A stretch of 64,000 nt of DNA from Aliicoccus persicus. GTDB lineage: Bacteria; Bacillota; Bacilli; Staphylococcales; Salinicoccaceae. The notes beneath the pieces are model-generated. The model ran no database searches. It was given only the letters and a program-made list of their open reading frames with translations, and was not told the origin of the DNA. The DNA is taken from contig NZ_FOIT01000001.1 in NCBI RefSeq assembly GCF_900110815.1, positions 231,910 to 295,909 of the forward strand, given 5' to 3'. Positions 9,172 to 16,970 of this stretch are shown here, piece after piece. The position numbers and the translations under genes were made by a program. The number at the start of each line of letters is the position of its first letter. The first letter of the stretch is position 1.

Positions 9172-9958
9172 TCGCTTCAAATGGTATAGAACATTCGTTG
9201 ATTCAGTCAATCCGGTCACAATGATCCTCGTCGCGACCCTAATGTTCCCGCTCGTCGTCTTTATACATAATCCAAATATCATGTTTTACCTGGCAGTACT
9301 CATGACTGTAATTCTCTTTATCTTCTCGGGGATAAAATACCATTATCTACTCGGTATGATCATCATCCTTTTACTACTCAGCACCATATCGGTGATGTAC
9401 ATGGTCTTTTACGGTGAAGGAGAAACAACGCTATTTCAATGGGGATTAATCCATATCACTGAGGAGAGTTTGATGCGTGGTGGCCATATATTCATGCGTG
9501 GGTTTGTCATGTCATCATTTGGCTCTTTAATTATTTTTACGACTAAAATTACTGATGTATTTTACAGCTTGATGCAACAGGTGAAATTACCACCAAAGTT
9601 TGCCTATGCATTTATGGCTGGTATTCGCATGGTACCGATTATCTTCGATGAATATTTAACACTTAGACGTACTCGACTTGTACGCGGTGCTTTAGTACCA
9701 AGAAAATATACGAGAGGTTTAACAGGGTTTATCACGTTGATTGTGACTCTGCTTTCCCAAAGTATACGCCGTGCATTTCGCTTGGGAATCGCGATGGAAT
9801 CTAAAGGATTCACGAACGGACCAAGAACGTATTACTATAAGACATCACTATCAATCTATGATATGTTGTTTGTCGTGTTAATTGCCATCGTCGTCTACTT
9901 AGGATTCGTTCTCGGTGGCGCACTTCCAATATTTGAAATAGATAATGTAATTGCTTAA
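9164..9958 (+). CDS. ykoC: Thiamine-precursor ECF transporter, membrane T component
   Basis: Transmembrane coupling subunit (264 aa) of the ykoEDC importer, CbiQ/EcfT family. Several hydrophobic helices, and the two coupling motifs that touch the ATPases: the first around LRRTRLVRGALVPR, the second near RAFRLGIAMESKGF. ATG 9164 (MFDRFKWYRTF) is chosen; ATG 9158 in the same frame is six bases earlier and nearly as good. Overlaps the ykoD stop by 8 bases. Last gene of the riboswitch operon; miaB has its own promoter downstream. Confidence 0.9.
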   Translation: MFDRFKWYRTFVDSVNPVTMILVATLMFPLVVFIHNPNIMFYLAVLMTVILFIFSGIKYHYLLGMIIILLLLSTISVMYMVFYGEGETTLFQWGLIHITEESLMRGGHIFMRGFVMSSFGSLIIFTTKITDVFYSLMQQVKLPPKFAYAFMAGIRMVPIIFDEYLTLRRTRLVRGALVPRKYTRGLTGFITLIVTLLSQSIRRAFRLGIAMESKGFTNGPRTYYYKTSLSIYDMLFVVLIAIVVYLGFVLGGALPIFEIDNVIA

Positions 9959-9965
9959 AACTCTT

Positions 9966-9994
9966 TTGAAAATATCATACAAAACCTATATACT
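9966..9994 (+). promoter_or_regulatory. Promoter of miaB-ymcA
   Basis: TTGAAA (9966-9971), 17 bases, TATACT (9989-9994): a near-consensus sigma-A promoter 40 bases before the miaB start. Confidence 0.65.
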
Positions 9995-10033
9995 TAATAG
10001 AAGAATTCTAGGACGTAGAAAGTAGGTTTTAAA

Positions 10034-11566
10034 ATGAATGAAGAACAGAGAAGAGCACATTCTAAAGTAAATACGTCAAAAAAAGAAGAGAAAGACTACA
10101 GTAAATACTTTGATAATGTGTATCAGCCACCAAATTTGAAGGATGCCAAAGTGCGTGGAAAATCTGATGTTGTGCATTCGGATTTCAATATAGATGAAAA
10201 GTTTAAAGGCATGGGTAAAGGACGTAAGTTTTACATCAAAACTTACGGATGTCAAATGAACATTCACGATACAGAAATTATGGCCGGTATTTTTACAGCA
10301 CTCGACTACGCGCATACGACAGATGTAAATGATGCGGATGTTATCTTGCTTAATACTTGTGCAATTCGTGAAAACGCTGAAAATAAAGTGTTTGGTGAAA
10401 TTGGTAACTTAAAACACTTAAAGCTTGAGCGACCAGATGTGTTGATCGGTGTCTGCGGTTGTATGGCGCAAGAAGAATCAGTTGTGAATAAAATACTAGA
10501 ATCATACCAAAACGTTGACATGATCTTTGGTACACATAATATTCACCGTCTGCCAAACATTTTAGACGAAGCATATATGTCTAATGCGAAGGTTATTGAA
10601 GTATGGTCTAAAGAAGGTGACGTCATTGAAAACTTACCAAAAGTACGAGATGGCGCAACAAAAGCATGGGTAAATATCATTTACGGTTGTGACAAGTTCT
10701 GTACATATTGCATCGTGCCGTTTACACGTGGTAAAGAACGCAGTCGTATGCCGGAAGAAATTTTATCAGAAGTAAAAGAACTTGCAGCAAATGGTTACCA
10801 AGAAATTTGTTTACTTGGACAAAACGTCAACGCGTACGGTAAAGATTTAGATATCGATTATGATCTTGGTGATCTTATGCGAGACATTTCGAAAATCGAT
10901 ATCCCACGCGTACGCTTTACGACATCACACCCTTGGGATTTCTCCGACAGTCTAATCGATGCACTTGCTGAAGGTGAAAATATGATGCCGCATATCCATT
11001 TACCAGTTCAGTCAGGAAATGACCAAGTCCTTAAAATCATGGGTAGGAAATATACGCGAGAAAGCTATTTAGAACTCGTGAAGAAAATCCGTGAGAGAAT
11101 GCCAGATGTCGCATTAACAACAGATATCATCGTCGGATATCCAAACGAAACAGAAGAGCAGTTTTTAGATACGATTTCACTATATGAGGAAGTTGGATTT
11201 GAACATGCTTATACGTACATCTACTCACCGCGAGAAGGTACGCCAGCTGCAAAAATGAAAGATAATGTATCAGACGAAGTAAAACGAGATCGTTTACAGC
11301 GTTTGAATCGCGTGGTGACACATAATACGGCGCATGCGTTGTCTAAATTCGTAGGTGAGACAGTAGAAGTACTGTGTGAAGGTACATCTAAAAAGCGTGA
11401 TGATATTTACGCGGGGTATACGGATAAGCAAAAACTTGTGAATTTTACTGCGCCAGATGATAGTGTTATAGGTAAAATAGTAAAAGTAAAAATAAATCAT
11501 GCTCGAAACTATTCACTAGATGGTGAGTTTATCGAAGTGGTGAACAAAAATAAGGTGGAAATTTAA
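10034..11566 (+). CDS. miaB: tRNA-2-methylthio-N6-dimethylallyladenosine synthase
   Basis: Radical-SAM methylthiotransferase that adds a 2-methylthio group to i6A37 of tRNAs reading UNN codons; acts after MiaA, also encoded in this window. 510 aa, with the N-terminal extension (about 65 aa) common in Bacillota. Seen: [27 protein letters not shown] and GVCGCMAQE (three Cys for the auxiliary cluster), the radical-SAM motif CDKFCTYC in [17 protein letters not shown], and a C-terminal TRAM domain. ATG 10034 is preceded by GTAGGTTTT, a modest ribosome-binding site. TAATG overlap with ymcA. Confidence 0.96.
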   Translation: MNEEQRRAHSKVNTSKKEEKDYSKYFDNVYQPPNLKDAKVRGKSDVVHSDFNIDEKFKGMGKGRKFYIKTYGCQMNIHDTEIMAGIFTALDYAHTTDVNDADVILLNTCAIRENAENKVFGEIGNLKHLKLERPDVLIGVCGCMAQEESVVNKILESYQNVDMIFGTHNIHRLPNILDEAYMSNAKVIEVWSKEGDVIENLPKVRDGATKAWVNIIYGCDKFCTYCIVPFTRGKERSRMPEEILSEVKELAANGYQEICLLGQNVNAYGKDLDIDYDLGDLMRDISKIDIPRVRFTTSHPWDFSDSLIDALAEGENMMPHIHLPVQSGNDQVLKIMGRKYTRESYLELVKKIRERMPDVALTTDIIVGYPNETEEQFLDTISLYEEVGFEHAYTYIYSPREGTPAAKMKDNVSDEVKRDRLQRLNRVVTHNTAHALSKFVGETVEVLCEGTSKKRDDIYAGYTDKQKLVNFTAPDDSVIGKIVKVKINHARNYSLDGEFIEVVNKNKVEI

Positions 11567-11994
11567 TGTACTCAAAGGATGAAATCGTAAAAGAAGCAAA
11601 AGAATTAGGCCGTATGATTGCGAATACAGAGCAGGTTGAGTTTTTTAAAAAAGCAGAAGCTAAAATTCATGAAAATGAAGACGTTAGAAAAAGAATGGCG
11701 AGCTTGAAAAGCTTGCAAAAGCAAGCGGTGAACTTCCAGCAGTATGGTAAAGAAAAAGCGTTGAAGATGACAGAAGAAAAAATAGAAAAAATTCAGGATG
11801 AACTAGATGAGATGCCAATTGTGGATCAGTTTAAAGAATCCCAAACACAAGTGAATCAGATTTTACAGATGGTGTCGCACGCAATTAGTTCAACAGTGAC
11901 TGAAGAAGTCATCAAATCAACAGGTGGCGACTTATTGAAGGGCCAGACTGGTGCTGAGGTGCGTAACCAGCCGAATCAGACAGAGATAAAGTAA
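11566..11994 (+). CDS. ymcA: YmcA/RicA-family Y-complex protein
   Basis: 142-aa all-helical protein of the YlbF/YmcA family. In Bacillus RicA joins RicF and RicT in a complex that steers RNase Y mRNA processing and carries iron-sulfur clusters. Seen: N-terminal [19 protein letters not shown], a central amphipathic region with KRMASLKSLQKQAVNFQQYG and a C-terminal ISSTVTEEVIKSTGGDLL typical of the family. It overlaps miaB by one base (TAATG), the conserved miaB-ymcA pairing. A hairpin with T-run, which is also the first unit of the 51-bp array, ends the transcript. Confidence 0.88.
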   Translation: MYSKDEIVKEAKELGRMIANTEQVEFFKKAEAKIHENEDVRKRMASLKSLQKQAVNFQQYGKEKALKMTEEKIEKIQDELDEMPIVDQFKESQTQVNQILQMVSHAISSTVTEEVIKSTGGDLLKGQTGAEVRNQPNQTEIK

Positions 11995-12041
11995 TTTAAT
12001 ATTGGTTTTTTGGTGCGGTTTTGGTTAAGGTTTGGTGAGGC

Positions 12042-12086
12042 TGCTACTTCGAGCATGAATTTGCGTACGAAGTAGCAGCTTTTTTG
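12042..12086 (+). terminator. Terminator of miaB-ymcA (array unit 1)
   Basis: TGCTACTTCG (12042-12051) pairs perfectly with CGAAGTAGCA (12068-12077), followed by GCTTTTTTG. Lies 48 bases past the ymcA stop. Confidence 0.75.
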
Positions 12087-12092
12087 ATTTAC

Positions 12093-12137
12093 TGCTACTT
12101 CGGGGTTGAAAAATGGTGTGAAGTAGCAGGTTTTTTA
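12093..12137 (+). terminator. Second tandem terminator (array unit 2)
   Basis: TGCTACTTC (12093-12101) pairs with GAAGTAGCA (12120-12128), then GGTTTTTTA. The same stem as unit 1, giving back-to-back terminators; from unit 3 on the T-run is lost. Confidence 0.6.
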
Positions 12138-12587
12138 TTAATCGCTAACTCAGCCCGAAAAATTCCTTTGAGTTAGCGACTATTTAGGTTTATCGCTAAC
12201 TCACGCTCGAAAAATGTGGTGAGTTGACAGGGGATTTGAATTAGTGCTAACTCAAGCACAAAAAATGGATTGAGTGATCACGGTTTCTGATTTCGTGCCA
12301 ACTCAATCTCGAAAAATGTGTTGAATTGGCATGGTTTCTGATTTCGTGCTTACTCAAGCTTGAAAAATGTTGTGAGTAAGCACGGCTTTTAATTTCGTGG
12401 TAACCCGAGCCCAAAAAATGGAGTGAGTTACCACGGATTGTGATTTTGTGGTAACTCGAGCCCGAAAAATGGAGTGAGTTACCACAGATTGTGATTTCGT
12501 GGTAACTCGAGCCCGAAAAGTGGAGTGAGTTACCACAGTTTCTGATTTAGTGCTTACTTGATCCCGAAAAAAGTTGTGAGTGAGCAC

Positions 12588-12849
12588 AGTTTAGAAAAGT
12601 GGAGTATAGTAGCATGTGTATAATTCCATCATCAGCTTCAATATGAGACAAAACGATTTTTAAATATTAAAGGGAAAAATGGGACTATATTTTAAAGTAA
12701 ACAGGTAATCCGAGGGTTTTTGAAGATCTATTGGCAGTCTAGTTAAAGATTAGTATTACTCATTCTTTTAGCTTAAAAGAGTAAGTTCAAAGGTTGACTG
12801 AACGAAGATTCTATATGGAACATTAAAACCAGACAAAAGGGTGAATTAT
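12588..12849. other. AT-rich spacer before the broken DUF2332 gene
   Basis: No open frame worth reporting. It holds one hairpin at about 12755-12785 (TTACTC...GAGTAA enclosing CTTTTAGCTTAAAAG). A TTGACT at 12794 has no -10 element at proper spacing, so no promoter is claimed. Confidence 0.5.
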
Positions 12850-13891
12850 GTGGATCAGAAAGCTTTGTCTAATATGTTTAAAAGATTTTCCGAGGAAGAA
12901 TGCAAAGGTACGAGTGAATTGTATGAATTTCTATCTTTACAAATAGCTTCGGATGAGCAATTACTTGAGTTATCTACTTATGTAAGTGAAGGACAGCCCA
13001 AGCCAAACATGTTATTTGGCGCTGTTCATTACTTGTTATTACAAGGTTCAAATCATCAGTTGAAAGATTATTATGAAAGTATAACTAATCCTCCAAAAAA
13101 TAAGGAAGGGTCTTTTCCTTTATTTAAGGATTTTTGCCTTAAAAATAAACAAAAAATAATAAACATTGTGAAGAGTAAATTAGTGCAGACAAATGAAGTA
13201 AGACGATGTGCTTATCTTTATCCAACATTTTGTTATGCATTTAATCAAGTAAATAAACCCTTGGCTATGATTGAAATAGGGACAAGTGCAGGGCTGCAAT
13301 TAATGTGGGATAAGTTTAGTTATTCATACGGAAATGATAATAAATTCGGAGATGTTAATTCAACAGTTCATATAACGGCAGAAGTTAAAGGTGAACGACC
13401 TGAAATTCCCATTTCAAGTCCACCTGTTAAAAGTAGGATTGGTGTAGATTTAAATATCATTGACTTTAATAATGATGAAGATTATAACTGGTTAAAATCA
13501 CTCATTTGGCCTGAACATAAAGAGAGATTAAAGCTTTTTGATGATGCTGCTGAACTGTTAAAAAAAACACCCTCCAAATCTTATAAATGGTGACGGTGTA
13601 CTATTGCTTGATAGTATCGTAAAGGAAATACCTATAGATCAAGCAATATGTGTTTTCCATACACATGTGGCTAACCAAATGCCAAAGGATATGAAAATAA
13701 ATTTATTAAATAAAATTGAGAAAATAGGTTTAGAAAGAGATGTTGTTCATGTATACAATAATATTTGGGATAAATCATTACACCTTGATTATTGGATAAA
13801 TGGCAAAGAAACGAAATTAATAGTCGGAGATACAGATGGCCACGGACGTTGGTTTCAATGGAAGCTAAATGATTCCTCTATCTCTAACTAA
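12850..13891 (+). pseudogene. DUF2332 family gene, frameshifted at an A8 tract
   Basis: Two adjoining frames together make one roughly 345-aa DUF2332 protein (function unknown; S-adenosylmethionine-type fold has been suggested for relatives). Part 1 to 13593 has LVQTNEVRRCAYLYPTFCY, AMIEIGTSAGLQLMWDK, GVDLNIIDF and SLIWPEHKERL; part 2 (to 13891) has NGDGVLLLDSI, AICVFHTHVANQMP. The frame is lost in the run of eight A at 13560-13567: with seven A it would read LLKKHPPNLINGDG and continue to 13891. Start taken as GTG 12850, 6 bases after AAGGGTG; GTG 12841 is possible. Codon use is more AT-rich than in the neighbours, suggesting acquisition. Could be a sequencing error or a phase-variable tract. 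Confidence 0.85.
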
Positions 13892-14053
13892 ATAATTGTA
13901 AACCTAGATTTGATTTTGGTTTAAACGAGTGCGAATGTTTAACAGATATTCCTATCTATCATAACAAAACCCATATTTTCTGTGGTTTCATTTAGATTTT
14001 AATGATTAGATTGTGCACAAATTAAAATTAAAACTAGCAAGCCTTTTTTTCAC

Positions 14054-14083
14054 TTGTTATTTTCGCCTCACAAAGTATATGAT
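14054..14083 (+). promoter_or_regulatory. Putative promoter of the 77-aa membrane protein
   Basis: TTGTTA (14054-14059), 18 bases, TATGAT (14078-14083), about 30 bases before the ATG at 14114. Confidence 0.4.
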
Positions 14084-14113
14084 TTGGTATGACTATTATA
14101 ACGAGGTGATGGG

Positions 14114-14347
14114 ATGTTCGATTTACCAGATATCGATTGGTCCAAACTGGATTTTGAATGGCTGATTGAAGATATAGATTTGATTATTTACATGATGCAG
14201 ATCATGATGATTGGTATTCCGATATTATTCATTATCATTTTAGTTTTATTTAGCTTTCTACTCATTCAGAACAACAACAAAGTATCCCGCATTGAAAAAC
14301 ACATGGAAGAATTGAAGGATTTATTAAAGGAAAACAACAAACGTTGA
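14114..14347 (+). CDS. Small single-span membrane protein, unknown function
   Basis: 77 aa. Acidic, aromatic N-terminus (MFDLPDIDWSKLDFEWLIED), one long hydrophobic helix about residues 24-52 (MIYMMQ... to ...FLLIQ), then a charged C-terminal coiled coil (VSRIEKHMEELKDLLKE). Strong ribosome-binding site GAGGTGATGGG ahead of ATG 14114 and own terminator downstream, so it is very likely translated. No family recognised. Membrane anchors with a short coiled coil of this kind often act as adaptors, but no role can be inferred from the neighbours (array on one side, mutS on the other). Confidence 0.75.
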   Translation: MFDLPDIDWSKLDFEWLIEDIDLIIYMMQIMMIGIPILFIIILVLFSFLLIQNNNKVSRIEKHMEELKDLLKENNKR

Positions 14348-14354
14348 TATATTT

Positions 14355-14386
14355 GCTACTCTCCTCAAACGGAAAGTAGCTTTTTT
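14355..14386 (+). terminator. Terminator of the 77-aa gene
   Basis: GCTACTCTCC (14355-14364) pairs with GGAAAGTAGC (14371-14380), one mismatch, followed by TTTTTT. The GCTACT stem resembles units 1-2 of the 51-bp array. Confidence 0.8.
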
Positions 14387-14448
14387 AATTTCACCATGAA
14401 TAAATGATATAATAACAGAAAGAAATTTGTGATCGTGAGTTGAGTATA

Positions 14449-16968
14449 ATGACGAATGTAACGCCAATGATGAAACAATATTTATCGATAAAAGACCAAT
14501 ATCCTGATGCACTTCTACTATTTAGACTCGGGGATTTTTACGAGTTATTTTACGAAGATGCGATTACGGCAAGCAAGGTGTTGGAAATCACGTTAACGAC
14601 GCGTGATAAGAAGAAGGATCCGATCCCGATGTGTGGTGTGCCATACCATTCTGTAAAGGGTTATATTGAAAAACTAATTGACAATGGCTTTAAAGTCGCC
14701 ATCTGTGAGCAAATGGAAGATCCGGCGACGACGAAAGGGATGGTTAAGCGCGAAGTTGTTCGCATTATTACGCCTGGGACGCTGATTGATGATTTCGGGA
14801 TGGATGATGCGAGCAGTAACTATATTCTTTCTTTGTTTCGTTCTGATTATGGTGTAAGCATCGCTTATTCTGACATTTCGACAGGTGAGATATCGAGTTT
14901 TTTCACAACGGATTTAGATTTAGTTAAGAGTGAAATTGGACGCATTCGTCCGCGTGAGATTGTTGTGAATGATGCAAGTGAAGTGCTGTTAAAGGAGCTA
15001 TTTAAGGACCCACCTTTCTATACTGTGTTCAATGAAATTGAACGATTTGAACTTGACACGTATTCAGAGATTCATGATGACGAATTATCGAATCTCTCGT
15101 TATTAATGACTTATATATACAAGCATAACATGAAGGAACTGAAACACTTTAAACCGGTTCAACAGCATAATGTGAAAGCATTTATGCAACTCAACTATGT
15201 CGCATTATCTAACTTGGAATTGATCGAGAGCTTGCAGACAAAGAAAACGAAAGGTTCTCTCTACTGGTACTTGAATCGTACGACGACACCGATGGGGAAG
15301 CGTAAGCTTAAAAAGTGGATTGAAAAACCACTGATTGATTTAAACGCAATAAAAGATCGTCATCACGTTGTGAATACATTGCTCGAGCATTTTATCGAGC
15401 GTGAGGACCTTAAAGCGTATTTGGATCATGTATATGATATCGAGCGCTTGGTCGGGCGTTTATCGTTTGGAAATGTTGATGCGAAGGACCTCGTACAATT
15501 GATGCATTCATTGGAGAAGTTGCCTGATGTAAAGACATTGCTCGATCAATTAAAGTTAACTGAGCACCATCTGTTTAATGACTTTGATCCCTTGAAAGAA
15601 GTTCATGAAGTGCTTTCTAGCAGATTGAATGAAGATGCACCGAAGACTGTGCGTGAAGGTAATATATTTAAATCTGGTTTTAATGAGGAACTGGATAGAT
15701 TACGTGATATTTCTAAAAATGGTCGAGCGTATTTAGATGAGTATATTGAGGCTGAAAGAACACGTACAGGTATTCGTCAATTAAAGGTTGGATACAACAA
15801 AGTGTTCGGTTATTATATTGAGATTTCAAAAGCGAATGCACTGAATTTTGATGCGGAAGCATTTAGTTATCATCGTAAACAGACGTTGACAAATGCAGAG
15901 CGTTTCATCACGCCTGAATTAAAGGAAATGGAAGATGAAATCATCAATGCACAGGATGAGAGTGTGCGCTTAGAGTATCAGTTATTTTTAGAGCTTCGAG
16001 AGTTGATGGAGTCATATATTCAACCATTACAGATGACGGCTGAACACATTAGTACACTGGATTGCTTGATTTCATTTGCGCATGTGACGAGTGAATATCA
16101 GCTCGTAAAGCCTCGATTTGATCAGAATGTATTATCTATTGAAGATGGTCGTCACCCTGTGGTAGAGCGTGTGATTGGCCAAAATACGTATGTGCCGAAT
16201 AGCATAGATATGGATAATTCGATATTTATGTATTTGATTACCGGACCGAACATGAGTGGTAAATCAACGTATATAAGACAGACTGCAATTATTAGTGTCA
16301 TGGCTCAGATGGGCATGTATGTCCCTGCGAAATCTGCGACATTGCCGATATTCGATCAAATCTTTACTCGTATTGGTGCGAGTGATGATTTAGCATCGGG
16401 TAAATCGACATTTATGATTGAGATGTTAGAGGCGAATGATGCACTTCAAAACGCGACGAAGGATAGTTTGATTGTTTTTGATGAGCTCGGTCGTGGTACG
16501 AGTACGTATGACGGGATGGCACTTGCTCAAGCGATGCTCGAGTATATTCACAATAATATCGGAGCGAAAACATTGTTCTCGACACATTATCATGAGTTGA
16601 CTCAACTTGATCAAACAATGTTTGGATTGAAAAATGTTCATGTAAAGGCAAGTGAACATCAAGGTAAACTTGTGTTCTTACACAAGGTGAAATCAGGAGC
16701 TGTGGAACGTAGCTATGGTGTGCATGTTGCGCGTCTTGCGGAGTTACCGGAACATGTGACAAAACGTGCAGATGAACTGTTGTTTTCTTTTGAAAAACAA
16801 GCGAAATCTAACGAGAATCAATTGTCCTTATCATTTGAAGATACGGAAACGCCAGTAGAACAATCTGAAATTGAATTGATACTAGAATCATTAGACATTA
16901 ACCAACTGACACCAATCGATGCGTTAAATGAACTACAGCGATTAAAAGACAAGTTAGGTGATAATTGA
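14449..16968 (+). CDS. mutS: DNA mismatch repair ATPase MutS
   Basis: Recognises mispairs and loops as a clamp and recruits MutL; 839 aa from ATG 14449 (family about 850-870). Seen: mismatch-binding wedge motif GDFYELF near residue 35 (Phe-x-Glu), clamp and lever regions, Walker A GPNMSGKST at about 605, LIVFDELGRGTSTYDG (Walker B), STHYHEL, and a C-terminal beta-clamp peptide QLSLSF. ATG 14449 follows GTGAG; TTG 14440 in frame is a weaker option. Followed directly by mutL, as in most Bacillota. Confidence 0.97.
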   Translation: MTNVTPMMKQYLSIKDQYPDALLLFRLGDFYELFYEDAITASKVLEITLTTRDKKKDPIPMCGVPYHSVKGYIEKLIDNGFKVAICEQMEDPATTKGMVKREVVRIITPGTLIDDFGMDDASSNYILSLFRSDYGVSIAYSDISTGEISSFFTTDLDLVKSEIGRIRPREIVVNDASEVLLKELFKDPPFYTVFNEIERFELDTYSEIHDDELSNLSLLMTYIYKHNMKELKHFKPVQQHNVKAFMQLNYVALSNLELIESLQTKKTKGSLYWYLNRTTTPMGKRKLKKWIEKPLIDLNAIKDRHHVVNTLLEHFIEREDLKAYLDHVYDIERLVGRLSFGNVDAKDLVQLMHSLEKLPDVKTLLDQLKLTEHHLFNDFDPLKEVHEVLSSRLNEDAPKTVREGNIFKSGFNEELDRLRDISKNGRAYLDEYIEAERTRTGIRQLKVGYNKVFGYYIEISKANALNFDAEAFSYHRKQTLTNAERFITPELKEMEDEIINAQDESVRLEYQLFLELRELMESYIQPLQMTAEHISTLDCLISFAHVTSEYQLVKPRFDQNVLSIEDGRHPVVERVIGQNTYVPNSIDMDNSIFMYLITGPNMSGKSTYIRQTAIISVMAQMGMYVPAKSATLPIFDQIFTRIGASDDLASGKSTFMIEMLEANDALQNATKDSLIVFDELGRGTSTYDGMALAQAMLEYIHNNIGAKTLFSTHYHELTQLDQTMFGLKNVHVKASEHQGKLVFLHKVKSGAVERSYGVHVARLAELPEHVTKRADELLFSFEKQAKSNENQLSLSFEDTETPVEQSEIELILESLDINQLTPIDALNELQRLKDKLGDN

Positions 16969-16970
16969 TA

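Larger units (their letters stand above)
12042..12587 (+). repeat. Array of eleven 51-bp hairpin units with covarying stems
   Basis: Eleven imperfect palindromes begin at 12042, 12093, 12143, 12194, 12244, 12295, 12346, 12397, 12448, 12499 and 12550, i.e. every 50-51 bases. Each has a roughly 10-bp stem around a 16-18 base loop that often reads GCCCGAAAAATGG, and a 13-base linker. Stem sequences differ while pairing is kept in most: TGCTACTTC/GAAGTAGCA (1-2), CGCTAACTCA/TGAGTTAGCG (3), GTGCTTACTCA/TGAGTAAGCAC (7), GTGGTAACTC/GAGTTACCAC (9-10; 8 has one mismatch). Units 4-6 are partly mispaired. Units 1 and 2 keep T-runs like terminators; later linkers read TTTCTGATTTCGT. No protein is credible here. 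Confidence 0.95.

Noticed and set aside
12354-12587. Minus-strand 77-aa repeat protein (17-residue repeats)
   Set aside because: It only mirrors the 51-bp (17-codon) period of the hairpin array; no ribosome-binding site and no family resemblance.
13560-13610. Programmed ribosomal frameshift in DUF2332
   Set aside because: A8 could allow slippage, but there is no stimulatory hairpin or internal Shine-Dalgarno evident, and the family has no known frameshift. Kept as a pseudogene or phase-variable candidate.
12001-14440. Insertion sequence or prophage remnant in the accessory island
   Set aside because: No transposase, integrase, terminal inverted repeats or phage genes; only the hairpin array, a broken gene and a small gene.
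16412-16762. His-rich minus-strand frame inside mutS
   Set aside because: Shadow of conserved MutS codons; composition is explained by the sense strand.
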